This document shows, one piece after another, positions 25,819 to 35,161 of a stretch of 41,147 bases of DNA. Positions within the stretch are counted from its first letter, which is position 1. Every line of letters starts with the position of its first letter. Source of the stretch: an uncultured Bacillota bacterium. GTDB taxonomy: Bacteria > Bacillota_I > Bacilli_A > Erysipelotrichales > Erysipelotrichaceae. Position numbers and translations under genes: made by a program. The notes beneath the pieces are model-generated. The model did not search any database and was not told the origin of the DNA. It saw only the letters and a list, made by a program, of their open reading frames with translations. The stretch covers positions 1-41,147 of the forward strand of contig CAMNFQ010000007.1 of assembly GCA_946537295.1 (NCBI GenBank), in the 5' to 3' direction.

Positions 25819-27653
25819 TATTTCTTGTCTTCCAAGAATTCTCTTAATCTCTTACTCTTGGTTGGATTCTTGAGTTTTCTTAAAGCCTTAGCTTCGATCT
25901 GTCTGATACGTTCACGAGTGACATCAAACTCCTTACCAACTTCTTCCAGAGTTCGCGTACGACCATCTTCCAGACCAAATCTTAATCTGATAACTTTTTC
26001 TTCTCTATCAGTAAGAGTTGATAGAATCAGATCGATTTCATCTTTAAGAAGTTCATTATTAGCATACTGATCAGGAGACATTGCGTCCTTATCTTCAATG
26101 AAGTCACCAAGATGAGAATCATCTTCTTCACCGATAGGTGTTTCCAAGGAAACTGGATCAAGGGCGATCTTCTGGATCTCTCTGACTTTATCAGCCGTCA
26201 TACCTGAACCCATTCTGTTTGCGATCTCTTCCGCAGAAGGATCTCTACCAAGTTCCTGAACCAGCTGACGCTGAATTCTGGTCATCTTGTTTATTGTTTC
26301 GACCATATGAACAGGAATTCTGATCGTTCTTGCCTGGTCGGCAATAGCTCTAGTTATGGCCTGTCTGATCCACCATGTTGCATAAGTTGAAAATTTAAAT
26401 CCCTTAGTGTAATCAAATTTATCAACAGCTTTGATTAAACCCATATTACCTTCCTGGATCAGATCAAGGAATAACATTCCTCTGCCAGTATATTTCTTAG
26501 CAATCGCAACAACAAGTCTCAGGTTAGCACTTATCAGTTCATTCTTGGCTTCAATACCGTCCTGAACAGCTTTAGTGTCTTTAGGATGCTTAAGACCTTT
26601 TTCGATTCTTTTGGCGATTACAACTTCCTCATCTGCTTTTAGCAGAGGAACTCTACCTATCTCTTTAAGATACATTTTGACAGGATCATTAACCTTGGTA
26701 TAGGTTGAAGCCTGTTCATAGTTGATGACGATATTCTTTTCAGAATCGTCATCATCAGAATCTTCTGATTCTTCTGAAGCCAGATAATCATCATCTTCCA
26801 GATCTTCTTCGTTATCTGATTCATCAATCAGATCAATATTGACATTAGAAAGCCAATCATAGAACTGATCAATCTCATCATCGCTCATTTCAAATCTGTC
26901 TAATGCATTAACAACATCAGACTGAACGATATCAACACCCTGTTTATTGAGTTCAACCAGATCATTTTTAAGATCTTCGATATCGTTATATTTTTTCTTA
27001 AGGCCTAAAGAAGATTTCTTATTCTTTTTAACAGCTTTGATTGCCTTACCATCAGAACCAATGATCTCTTTGATCATTTCATTCTTAGAAGCTTTTGTTT
27101 CTTTTTTCTCAGTTACTTTAGAACTGCTCTTTGCTTCTTTAGGATTCTTAACAGGTTCTGGTTGAGGCTTGACTACCTTTTTGATTGGTTTAGTCGAGAT
27201 CACAATCTGTTTTTTAGCCTTTTCCGGTTTCTTATCGACTTTCTTCTCGGTTTTCTTTTCTATTTTCTTTTCAACTTTTTTGACTTTATTATCAGCTTTA
27301 GCCTTTGTTACAGTGGCTTTAGCTTTTTTATCAGTCTTTTTTTCCGTCTTGAGAGTTTTCTTGCTGGTCTTATCAGCTTTCTTTGGAAGAGCAGCTTTCT
27401 TGGCTACCGGTTTAGAAACGACAGGTTTAGTTTTCTTTGTAACAGTCTTCTTGACAGCTTTAAGAGCCTTCTTTGGCTTTTCAGCAACTTTAGCACTTGT
27501 CTTTTTAACAACTGCTTTCTTTTCAACTTTCTTATCTGTTTTCTTCGCAACAGTCTTCTTGACAGTTGTCTTCTTGTTTGCCTGTAATGTCTTTTTTTCT
27601 TTTACAGGTTTTACCGTTTTTTTATCATTACTTTTCTTTACTTGTTTAGCCAT
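25818..27653 (-). CDS. rpoD: Primary sigma factor RpoD/SigA with a long Lys-rich N-terminal tail
   Basis: 611 aa, far longer than the ~370 aa of Bacillus SigA. Residues ~1-220 are a low-complexity Lys/Ala/Thr/Val tract (I count about 61 Lys in the first 150) resembling histone H1-like tails. A region-1.1-like helical part follows ([20 protein letters not shown], ~224-275), then a very acidic stretch (~278-305) and a normal sigma core: 1.2 [16 protein letters not shown], 2.x [38 protein letters not shown], 4.2 [17 protein letters not shown]. The start is supported by a GGGAGG SD inside the dnaG end. It overlaps dnaG by 8 bases. The basic tail could bind DNA or RNA; that is inference. Confidence 0.95.
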   Translation of the reverse strand: MAKQVKKSNDKKTVKPVKEKKTLQANKKTTVKKTVAKKTDKKVEKKAVVKKTSAKVAEKPKKALKAVKKTVTKKTKPVVSKPVAKKAALPKKADKTSKKTLKTEKKTDKKAKATVTKAKADNKVKKVEKKIEKKTEKKVDKKPEKAKKQIVISTKPIKKVVKPQPEPVKNPKEAKSSSKVTEKKETKASKNEMIKEIIGSDGKAIKAVKKNKKSSLGLKKKYNDIEDLKNDLVELNKQGVDIVQSDVVNALDRFEMSDDEIDQFYDWLSNVNIDLIDESDNEEDLEDDDYLASEESEDSDDDDSEKNIVINYEQASTYTKVNDPVKMYLKEIGRVPLLKADEEVVIAKRIEKGLKHPKDTKAVQDGIEAKNELISANLRLVVAIAKKYTGRGMLFLDLIQEGNMGLIKAVDKFDYTKGFKFSTYATWWIRQAITRAIADQARTIRIPVHMVETINKMTRIQRQLVQELGRDPSAEEIANRMGSGMTADKVREIQKIALDPVSLETPIGEEDDSHLGDFIEDKDAMSPDQYANNELLKDEIDLILSTLTDREEKVIRLRFGLEDGRTRTLEEVGKEFDVTRERIRQIEAKALRKLKNPTKSKRLREFLEDKK

Positions 27654-29382
27654 TATTGCCTCCCAATTCTCTAATCAGTTTTTCGTATTCTCTCAGATAT
27701 TCGATTGCTTTTGCAGGATCCACGGTAGATATTGCGTCAATCTTATTCTTCAGATCAGCCATTTTTCTTTTCTTGATCTCAATCTTGACTTTATCTATCG
27801 CACCATCAAGGCTTTCTTCATCAAAATCACTTGGCAGGGTTTCAACCAGAGCCAGATTGGAGATCAGATCTTTGATATTATCGTCAGTTGTCTCATCATA
27901 GATTCGTGATAAAGAACATTTTTCATTTTTACGATAGTCATCAACAATCAGCATCGCCAGTTTCTGGTTATTGTCATCCAGCATACAGCCAAGCTTTCTC
28001 TGATAGATATCCAATGCTTTTCTTGACAAGGAAATCTGAGCTAATATAAGATACTCTGCTTTGGTCAATCCGTCAATAGAAAAGCTGATATCCGCTACCT
28101 TTCTATTATACTCTACTTTTCTGTTATCCTGAGCTACTCTTTTCCTTATTTTAGTTAATTCATAAAGCTCATTTAGATAATTATCACGATCATATTCATC
28201 TTTGATCTTTTCGATCAGATTACTTAAGACGATCGTCATCGTTTTGCGATCATTATAGTTATCAAGATTGTACATCTTCTTGTAGTAGCCAAACGCAAAA
28301 TCAATGAAGGAAATCTGCTTTGCTTCAAGATCTCTTAAAGCATTCTTGCCATACTGATTGATGATCTCATCCGGATCCAACTCAGTCTGATTATCAATGA
28401 CAAGTACTTCTGCTCCAGCTTCTAAAAGCATCTCACCAAGTTTCATATTGGCATTCTGACCGGCTTTATCGCCATCATATGACAAAACAATCTTTTTATT
28501 TAGCGAAAGTAATAGTTCAAGCTGTTTTCTGGTGCAGGCAGTACCAAGGGTTGCGACTACATTGGTCTTACCAGCCCGATAATAGGCAATGACATCCATT
28601 ACGCCTTCACATACGATAATATAACCGGCTTTTCTGGCTGATTCATAGGCACGATGATAATTATAGAGATTATCACCTTTTGTATATATGACGTTATCAT
28701 TTGAATTTATATATTTTGAATCAGAAATACCTTTATAATCTCTGGCAGTAAAGGCAATAGGATTGCCATCACGATCATGAATCGGAAATACAATCCTGTT
28801 ATAGAAGACATCAGCCATTCCATTTGAAAGCATACGACAGACACCGGTCTTTATCATATCTTCATCTTTAAAGCCATGATTCTTCAGATATTCATAGATC
28901 TTGTTGTTTTCCGGATTTAAACCGATATTGAAGTATTCAACGACATCTTTATCCAGACCTCTTTTATTAAGATAATTCAAAGCTTCTTCACCAGCTTTAG
29001 ATGCACTAAGCAAATATGATGTATAAGCGATCATCGCACTTAACAGATCATAATATGGTTGAAATTTAGATACTTTCTTTGGAGCTGTATCAATTTCAAT
29101 TGGTTTACCAATGATCTTGGCAACTTCACCAACAGCTTCTGGAAAAGAAATCTTTTTAAAATTGGAAACAAAAGTAAATACATTACCGCCATTTCCACAG
29201 ACAAAGCATTTATAGATCTGTTTATCTTGGGAAATAGAAAGTGAAGGATCATGATCATCATGAAAAGGACAAACAGCCGAATAGCTTTTGCCCTTTTTCT
29301 GAAGTGGAAGATAGTGACCGATAACATCTACAATATCGGCACTGTTCCTTATATCATTAATTACTTCCTCAGTAAGTTTCAT
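27646..29382 (-). CDS. dnaG: DNA primase DnaG
   Basis: 578 aa. CHC2 zinc finger C38-x2-H41...C59-x2-C62 ([11 protein letters not shown]...[10 protein letters not shown]), catalytic TOPRIM with [15 protein letters not shown] and [12 protein letters not shown], then the helicase-interacting C-terminal part. Synthesises RNA primers at the replication fork. glyS-dnaG junction overlaps by one base (TAATG). The dnaG-rpoD pairing is the classic macromolecular-synthesis operon, here headed by a flavoprotein and glyS and not by rpsU. Confidence 0.96.
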   Translation of the reverse strand: MKLTEEVINDIRNSADIVDVIGHYLPLQKKGKSYSAVCPFHDDHDPSLSISQDKQIYKCFVCGNGGNVFTFVSNFKKISFPEAVGEVAKIIGKPIEIDTAPKKVSKFQPYYDLLSAMIAYTSYLLSASKAGEEALNYLNKRGLDKDVVEYFNIGLNPENNKIYEYLKNHGFKDEDMIKTGVCRMLSNGMADVFYNRIVFPIHDRDGNPIAFTARDYKGISDSKYINSNDNVIYTKGDNLYNYHRAYESARKAGYIIVCEGVMDVIAYYRAGKTNVVATLGTACTRKQLELLLSLNKKIVLSYDGDKAGQNANMKLGEMLLEAGAEVLVIDNQTELDPDEIINQYGKNALRDLEAKQISFIDFAFGYYKKMYNLDNYNDRKTMTIVLSNLIEKIKDEYDRDNYLNELYELTKIRKRVAQDNRKVEYNRKVADISFSIDGLTKAEYLILAQISLSRKALDIYQRKLGCMLDDNNQKLAMLIVDDYRKNEKCSLSRIYDETTDDNIKDLISNLALVETLPSDFDEESLDGAIDKVKIEIKKRKMADLKNKIDAISTVDPAKAIEYLREYEKLIRELGGNNG

Positions 29383-30758
29383 TAAAACTTGATTCTGTCT
29401 TTAATGTAATCCTTAAGATCAGTGATCTTTACACGTTCCTGATTCATACTGTCTCTTTCTCTGACAGTAACGCAACCATCATTTTCGGTATCAAAATCAT
29501 ATGTGATACAGAAAGGTGTTCCGATGGCATCATTTCTTCTGTAACGCTTACCAATTGTACCTGTTGCATCGTATTCGCAATGGAATTCCTGTGAAAGGTC
29601 TTCAAATAGTTTTGTAGCAGGTTCAGCAAGCTTCTTGACTAAAGGACAGACACACACTGTAACCGGAGCGATTGCAGGATGGAAATGCATAACGACTCTT
29701 TCATCGTTTTCACCAACCATTTCCTTATCATAGGCATCACAACAGATCATCAGGAATAATCTTTCAACGCCAACTGATGGTTCAACACAATAAGGAATAT
29801 ATTTTTCATGAGTTTCAGGATCAAGATAACTTAATTCCTTGCCCGAATACTCAGAATGCTGTTTAAGATCATAATCAGTACGATCGGCAATACCCCATAC
29901 CTCACCCCAATCAGTGAATGGGAAAGCATATTCAATATCACTGGTTCCTTTAGAATAGAAAGCCAGTTCTTCCTGAGCGTGTTCTCTGATTCTTAATTTA
30001 TTCTCATCAATGCCAAGTCTCTTGACAAAGTTATAGCAGTAGTCAACCCAGTATCTGTACCATTCCAGATCAGTTCCCGGCTGACAGAAGAATTCCAGTT
30101 CCATCTGTTCAAATTCTCTGATTCTGAAGATAAAGTTACCTGGGGTAATTTCATTTCTGAAAGATTTGCCAATCTGACCGATACCAAATGGAATCTTCTT
30201 CCTTGAAGTTCTGGCAACATTATTGAAATTGACAAATATTCCCTGTGCAGTTTCCGGACGAAGATAGACAACTGATTTGGCATCTTCCAAAGTTCCGATA
30301 TAAGTCTTGAACATCAGATTGAATGATCTGGCACTGGTAAAATTGTGTTTACCGCAGACAGGACAAACGATATGATTATCTTCGATCATCTTATCCATTT
30401 CTTCTGGAGTTTTACCTTCAGCTGAAAGTCCGGTCGCCTCTTCAATCATATTGTCGGCACGGAAACGTCCTTTACATTCCTTACAATCGACCATGGCATC
30501 CGCAAATCCCTTGATATGACCAGATGCTTCCCAGGTCTTGGTATTCATCAGAATAGCTGAATCAATACCAACGTTATAAGGCGATCTTTCAATAAATTCT
30601 TTCCACCAGAGATCCTTGATATTCTTTTTTAACCATGAACCAAGAATACCAAAATCCCAGGAATTGGAAAGACCACCATAGATCTCAGAACCCTGATAGA
30701 CAAATCCGGAATTCTTGAGATGAGAAACGATTTCATCAAAATTGTATTTATTATCCAT
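29382..30758 (-). CDS. glyS: Glycyl-tRNA synthetase (single-chain, homodimeric type)
   Basis: 458 aa class II synthetase of the alpha2 type, as in other low-GC Gram-positives. Opens with FVYQGSEIYGGLSNSWDFG; Zn-type Cys pairs CKEC and CPVC; motif 2 FRNEITPGNFIFRIREFEQMELEFFC; motif 3 EPSVGVERLFLMI; then an anticodon-binding domain. SD GGAG; 12 bases after the COG2509 gene. No T-box is visible in front of it. Confidence 0.95.
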   Translation of the reverse strand: MDNKYNFDEIVSHLKNSGFVYQGSEIYGGLSNSWDFGILGSWLKKNIKDLWWKEFIERSPYNVGIDSAILMNTKTWEASGHIKGFADAMVDCKECKGRFRADNMIEEATGLSAEGKTPEEMDKMIEDNHIVCPVCGKHNFTSARSFNLMFKTYIGTLEDAKSVVYLRPETAQGIFVNFNNVARTSRKKIPFGIGQIGKSFRNEITPGNFIFRIREFEQMELEFFCQPGTDLEWYRYWVDYCYNFVKRLGIDENKLRIREHAQEELAFYSKGTSDIEYAFPFTDWGEVWGIADRTDYDLKQHSEYSGKELSYLDPETHEKYIPYCVEPSVGVERLFLMICCDAYDKEMVGENDERVVMHFHPAIAPVTVCVCPLVKKLAEPATKLFEDLSQEFHCEYDATGTIGKRYRRNDAIGTPFCITYDFDTENDGCVTVRERDSMNQERVKITDLKDYIKDRIKF

Positions 30759-30770
30759 ATTAACTCCAAT

Positions 30771-32144
30771 CTATAGATTATTACTTATATATCTGGCGAC
30801 ATAGACGCCGCTGGCAGATGCATGTGACAAGGAATGAGTAACACCTGAACAATCTCCGATAACAAACAGATTCTTATGAATTGTTTCGAGATTGTCATCA
30901 AGCTGAAGTTCCATGTTGTAGAATTTTACTTCTACTCCATAAAGAAGTGTTTCATCATTAGCTGTACCAGGTGCGATCTTGTCAAGCGCATAGATCATCT
31001 CGATAATATCATCCAGAATTCTTTTTGGAATGACCAGAGAAAGATCACCAGGTGTAGCTTTTAATGTTGGTGTGATAAACGAATGTTCGATCTTATCAAC
31101 CGTAGAGCGCTTGCCTCTTAACAGATCACCGAATCTTTGAACGATAACGCCACCGCCTAACATATTGGACAGTTTCGCAATTGATTCACCATAGCCGTTT
31201 GAATCCTTAAATGGTTCAGTAAAATGTTTTGATACCAGCAAGGCAAAGTTGGTATTCTCTGTCTTTTTTTCCGGATCTTCATAGCTATGACCATTAACAG
31301 TAATGATTCCATTGGTATTTTCATTAACAACGATACCTTTAGGATTCATACAGAAAGTTCTTACTCTATCCTGATATTTAGATGTACGATAGACGATCTT
31401 ACCTTCATAGAGTTCATCGGTGATATGATTGAAGATCTCACAAGGAAGCTCTACTCTGACACCAATATCGACACGGTTGGAATTAGTTGGAATCTTAAGA
31501 TCAGCACAGACTTTTTCCATCCATTTAGAACCGGATCTACCAGCTGAGATAATGCAATACTTGGAGACAAACGTTTCATTTTTAGTCTCAAGTTCATATT
31601 CATCATTATTCTTATGAACACTTATTACTTCGGTATTGAAATAGAAATCTATCTTTTCAACCAGATAGTTATATAGATTGCTCAATACCTCATAGTTGAT
31701 ATCAGTTCCTAAATGTCTAACCTTGGCATCCAGAAGATGTAAGCCATTCTTGATACATTCAGTCTTGATAGACGAAGAAGCGGTTGAATACAGTTTAGTT
31801 TTTCCACCGCCATATTCTACATTGATCGTATCGACATAATTCATCAGATCTAACGCCTGTTTTTTACCGATATGTTCATATAATGTTCCACCAAAATCAT
31901 TGGTGATGTTATATTTTCCATCAGAAAAAGCACCTGCTCCACCAAATCCATTCATGATAGCGCAAGTCTGACAGTTGATACATTTGGTGATCTTCTCACC
32001 ATCGATTGGACATTTTCTTTTTTCCAGCTTATTGCCATATTCAATAATAGCAACTTTAAGCTGAGGAGCCTTTTTTGTCAGTTCATAGGCCGTAAAGATA
32101 CCGCCTGGGCCAGCTCCTACAATTGTGACATCATACTTTATCAT
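30771..32144 (-). CDS. COG2509-type FAD-dependent dehydrogenase with Cys cluster (paralog B)
   Basis: 457 aa. N-terminal FAD motif TIVGAGPGGIFTAYEL, then KCPIDGEKITKCINCQTCAIMNGFGGAGAFSDGKYN, a CX9CX2CX2C cluster that could bind Fe-S or Zn, and a C-terminal FAD closure VIGDCSGVTHSLSHASASG. Same family as paralog A but without the ~80-residue N-terminal extension. Substrate unknown. Heads the glyS-dnaG-rpoD-trmK-glgP run, with an AAGGTAGG SD. Confidence 0.85.
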   Translation of the reverse strand: MIKYDVTIVGAGPGGIFTAYELTKKAPQLKVAIIEYGNKLEKRKCPIDGEKITKCINCQTCAIMNGFGGAGAFSDGKYNITNDFGGTLYEHIGKKQALDLMNYVDTINVEYGGGKTKLYSTASSSIKTECIKNGLHLLDAKVRHLGTDINYEVLSNLYNYLVEKIDFYFNTEVISVHKNNDEYELETKNETFVSKYCIISAGRSGSKWMEKVCADLKIPTNSNRVDIGVRVELPCEIFNHITDELYEGKIVYRTSKYQDRVRTFCMNPKGIVVNENTNGIITVNGHSYEDPEKKTENTNFALLVSKHFTEPFKDSNGYGESIAKLSNMLGGGVIVQRFGDLLRGKRSTVDKIEHSFITPTLKATPGDLSLVIPKRILDDIIEMIYALDKIAPGTANDETLLYGVEVKFYNMELQLDDNLETIHKNLFVIGDCSGVTHSLSHASASGVYVARYISNNL

Positions 32145-32168
32145 ACAACCTACCTTTTTAACATAACT

Positions 32169-32174
32169 ATTATA
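32169..32174 (-). promoter_or_regulatory. -10 of the COG2509-B / glyS-dnaG-rpoD unit
   Basis: TATAAT on minus, predicted start ~32162, 18-nt leader with SD. No good -35; the position expected for it falls in the phased repeats. Confidence 0.5.
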
Positions 32175-32188
32175 TATTAAAGATGGAA

Positions 32189-32216
32189 CTAAAAAGTACT
32201 AAAAAGACCTAAAAAG
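32189..32216 (+). repeat. Three CTAAAAAG repeats at exact 10-bp spacing between divergent promoters
   Basis: CTAAAAAG at 32189-32196, 32199-32206 and 32209-32216. They fill the place of the -35 of the CofE-like promoter (TATAAT 32222-32227) and lie about 15 bases from the opposing -10. Helically phased direct repeats just upstream of a -10 fit an activator or OmpR-type operator. Confidence 0.6.
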
Positions 32217-32221
32217 TGTTT

Positions 32222-32227
32222 TATAAT
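32222..32227 (+). promoter_or_regulatory. -10 element of the CofE-like gene
   Basis: TATAAT, predicted start ~32234, 15-nt leader containing TTGGAGG. No -35 match; the repeats occupy that site. Confidence 0.5.
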
Positions 32228-32248
32228 ATCTAAGTTGGAGGATAATTT

Positions 32249-33439
32249 ATGTCACGTTTAACAGGAACAGTGTCTAGAGGCATCAGATGCCCGATCATTA
32301 AAGAAGGTGATGATCTTTCAGCTATAGTTACATCTGCTGTGATCAACGCCAGTAAGTCAGATGGATTTGAATTACACGATAGAGATGTAATTGCGCTAAC
32401 TGAATCAATCGTAGCCAGATCTCAAGGCAATTATTGTACAGTTGATGATATTGCCTATGATGTCAGAAAGAAACTTGGAGGCAATGATATAGGCGTTATC
32501 TTCCCTATCACTTCCAGAAACAGATTTTCCGTCCTTCTGAGTGGTATTGCCAGAGGAGCCAAGAAGATCTATCTCATGTTCTCATACCCTTCTGATGAAG
32601 TAGGAAATGCCTTCTTAACCTATGATGAACTGGATGAAAAAGCTATTGATCCATTTACAGACGTCTTAAGTGAATCACAGTTCAAGGAACTCTTTGGTGA
32701 TCCGATTCATGAATTTACCGGTGTTAACTATGTTGATTACTATCGTGAACTGATCAATAAAGAAGGTTGTGAATGTGAAATCATTTTCGCCAATCAGGCA
32801 AAAACAATCCTGGAATTCACAAAAAATGTTTTAGCTTGTGATATTCATACCAGATTCAGATCAAAGAGAATTCTGAGAGAACTCGGTGCTAATGTGTGCG
32901 GACTAGATGATATCCTGAATGAATCAATAAATGGTTCCGGATATAATGAAAAATATGGTCTGTTAGGATCTAACAAGGCAACTGATGAAAAAGTAAAGCT
33001 CTTCCCAAGAGATGCTCAATCACTTGTTGACGGTATTCAAAGCAAGATGCAGGAACTTACCGGTAAGCATATGGAAGTTATGATCTATGGCGATGGAGCC
33101 TTCAAAGATCCTCAAGGAAAGATCTGGGAATTGGCTGATCCTGTTGTTTCACCTTTCTATACTGAAGGTTTAAAAGGAACACCAAACGAAGTTAAGATCA
33201 AATACCTTGCTGATAACGATTATAAGGATCTTTCTGGTGAAGAACTTAAAGAAGCTATTAAATCTTCCATTAAACAGAAAGACGCCAATCTGGTCGGTAA
33301 GATGGTCTCAGAAGGAACAACTCCTAGACAGTTAACAGATCTGATCGGATCATTATGTGATCTGACATCCGGTTCAGGTGATAAAGGAACACCAGTTGTA
33401 CTGGTCCAGGGTTATTTCGATAATTATACAAATGACTAA
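32249..33439 (+). CDS. CofE/FbiB-like gamma-glutamyl-ligase-fold protein (F420 ligase family), function unknown here
   Basis: 396 aa. Opens with TGTVSRGIRCPIIKEGDDLSAIVTSAV, then HDRDVIALTESIVARSQGNYCTVDDIA, matching the PF01996 'F420_ligase' opening (cf. the VVxxTxKxVSKAxG region) in its Firmicutes variant. The later EVMIYGDGAFKDPQGKIWELADPVVSPF and a Gly-rich end GSGDKGTPVVLVQGYFDN are also characteristic of that group. True CofE adds glutamates to coenzyme F420-0, but no other F420 gene is seen, so the substrate is probably another carboxylate. Monocistronic, SD TTGGAGG, bidirectional terminator after it. Confidence 0.75.
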   Translation: MSRLTGTVSRGIRCPIIKEGDDLSAIVTSAVINASKSDGFELHDRDVIALTESIVARSQGNYCTVDDIAYDVRKKLGGNDIGVIFPITSRNRFSVLLSGIARGAKKIYLMFSYPSDEVGNAFLTYDELDEKAIDPFTDVLSESQFKELFGDPIHEFTGVNYVDYYRELINKEGCECEIIFANQAKTILEFTKNVLACDIHTRFRSKRILRELGANVCGLDDILNESINGSGYNEKYGLLGSNKATDEKVKLFPRDAQSLVDGIQSKMQELTGKHMEVMIYGDGAFKDPQGKIWELADPVVSPFYTEGLKGTPNEVKIKYLADNDYKDLSGEELKEAIKSSIKQKDANLVGKMVSEGTTPRQLTDLIGSLCDLTSGSGDKGTPVVLVQGYFDNYTND

Positions 33440-33441
33440 AC

Positions 33442-33467
33442 TAAAGGGATGTATCAACATCCCTTTA
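33442..33467. terminator. Bidirectional terminator between the CofE-like and ABC genes
   Basis: TAAAGGGATG-TATCAA-CATCCCTTTA: 10-bp perfect stem with a 6-base loop between two convergent stops. Confidence 0.8.
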
Positions 33468-33476
33468 ATTAACTCT

Positions 33477-34271
33477 TTAACTTAATATTGCCGCATCATT
33501 ACTGAACTGTTCACCTGCCGCTTTTTCAAACATTTCGAGCAGTTTTTCAACAGTAAGATGCTTTTTTTCTTCACCTGAGATATCCAAGATGATCTTACCA
33601 TTGTTCAACATCAGTAATCTGTCACCGTGTATAATGGCATCTCGCATATTATGAGTAACCATGAAAGTTGTAAGTTCAGTCTTGCGGACAATCTTATCAG
33701 TAACTTCCAGAACCTTTTGCGCAGTCTTAGGATCTAAGGCAGCAGTATGTTCATCAAGAAGAAGAATATGCGGCTGTTGTAATGTGGCCATAATAAGAGT
33801 CAGAGCTTGCCTTTGACCACCTGAAAGTAAACCGACCTTAGTGGAAAGACGATCTTCAAGGCCTAAATCAAATTCCTTTAATAAAGACTTAAAGGTAGCT
33901 CTTTCTTCTGGATCAATTCCTGGAGCCAGTCCTCTTTTTTTACCACGACGATGAGCCAGAGCCAGGTTTTCTTCGATCCACATATCAGCAGCTGTACCCA
34001 TCATCGGGTCCTGAAATACTCTACCGATATATTTAGCTCTTTTATCTTCAGATAGCTTTGTAACATCAATATCATCGATCAGGATCTTTCCTTCATCAAC
34101 AAGCCAGGTTCCGGCAATAGCATTCAATAGTGTTGATTTACCAGCACCATTAGAACCGATGACAGTTACAAATTCACCATCTTTTAAAACCAGATCTACC
34201 CCATTTAGCGCAACTTTTTCGTTGATCGTACCAGGGTTAAATGTCTTCTTAAGATTTTCTAATACCAGCAT
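33477..34271 (-). CDS. ABC transporter ATP-binding protein, TrpXYZ-type amino-acid importer
   Basis: 264 aa, COG1101. Walker A IGSNGAGKST, signature LLSGGQRQALTL, Walker B HILLLDEHTAALD, switch THNM. It forms an operon with the permease (1-base overlap) and binding lipoprotein upstream. Regulated by the T-box in the operon leader, so tyrosine supply is the likely signal. Confidence 0.88.
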   Translation of the reverse strand: MLVLENLKKTFNPGTINEKVALNGVDLVLKDGEFVTVIGSNGAGKSTLLNAIAGTWLVDEGKILIDDIDVTKLSEDKRAKYIGRVFQDPMMGTAADMWIEENLALAHRRGKKRGLAPGIDPEERATFKSLLKEFDLGLEDRLSTKVGLLSGGQRQALTLIMATLQQPHILLLDEHTAALDPKTAQKVLEVTDKIVRKTELTTFMVTHNMRDAIIHGDRLLMLNNGKIILDISGEEKKHLTVEKLLEMFEKAAGEQFSNDAAILS

Positions 34272-35158
34272 TATTTATTCCCCTTTCTGAAATTAGGGAT
34301 AGCTAATGCCAGCATAACGATGATAGCAGTAGCAAGTTTCAGGTCGTTTGAATCTACTCTGAGCCACAATACAACGATCATGATCAGATAGTAGACAACT
34401 CCGCCAAGAATAACAAACAGCAATCTGAGATAGAAACTGCATCCTTTCGGGAAGATGATCTCAGATAAGACTTCACCGATTATGATGGCAGCCAGACCAA
34501 TAACGATAGCGCCTCTGCCCATATTGATATCAGAGAAGCCCTGATATTGTGCCATAAGTGCGCCAGCAAGTGCAACAAGTCCATTACTAAGGGCAAATCC
34601 GATAACTTTCATATTATTAACATTTATGCCCTGAGCTAAAGCCATATGCATATTATTGCCGGTTGCTCTGATTGCACATCCCTGTTCAGTACCAAAATAC
34701 CAGTACATGATAATAATCAGGCCTATCGCAAACAAGACGCCGACAAGTATAGCCATCGGAATATTTCTCATTGAGATAAGAACATTGTTCTTGCTTGGAT
34801 TACATGATACGTTTGCAACCATTCCCATGATATGCAGGTTAATCGAATATAGTCCAAACTGCACTAAAATTCCGGATAAGATTGCCGGAATTTTTAGTTT
34901 AGTATGAATAAGCCCTGTACAGATACCAACAACAATACCTGTTACAAACGAGACAAGTACAGCAATCCAGGGATTAATTCCTGAAGTGATAAGCATTACT
35001 GCAACTGCTCCACCAGTAGCAAAAGAGCCATCAACCGTAAGGTCTGACTCTTTTAATACTCTGAATGTTATATATATTCCTAAAGCCATCAAGCCCCAGA
35101 TGATACCTTGGGCAAGACCGCCTGGAATACGTCCAATAAGATTAGAAAGTGTGATCAT
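34271..35158 (-). CDS. ABC transporter permease, TrpXYZ-type
   Basis: 295 aa, COG4120-like. About eight membrane segments, opening GGLAQGIIWGLMALGIYITFRVLKESDLTVDGSFATGGAVAV, later GAIVIGLAAIIIGEV. This branched-chain-type fold is used by the putative Trp/Tyr importers. Three bases after the SBP stop. Confidence 0.87.
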   Translation of the reverse strand: MITLSNLIGRIPGGLAQGIIWGLMALGIYITFRVLKESDLTVDGSFATGGAVAVMLITSGINPWIAVLVSFVTGIVVGICTGLIHTKLKIPAILSGILVQFGLYSINLHIMGMVANVSCNPSKNNVLISMRNIPMAILVGVLFAIGLIIIMYWYFGTEQGCAIRATGNNMHMALAQGINVNNMKVIGFALSNGLVALAGALMAQYQGFSDINMGRGAIVIGLAAIIIGEVLSEIIFPKGCSFYLRLLFVILGGVVYYLIMIVVLWLRVDSNDLKLATAIIVMLALAIPNFRKGNK

Positions 35159-35161
35159 ATA

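Noticed and set aside
27162-27909. Long plus-strand ORFs (141 and 246 aa) rich in Phe/Leu opposite rpoD
   Set aside because: They are antisense shadows of the Lys-rich (AAA/AAG) sigma tail, giving TTT/CTT codons; no SD or promoter, and two different frames are open at once.
32189-32216. CRISPR-like or microsatellite array
   Set aside because: Only three 8-base units at 10-bp steps, no spacers of CRISPR length; better seen as an operator.
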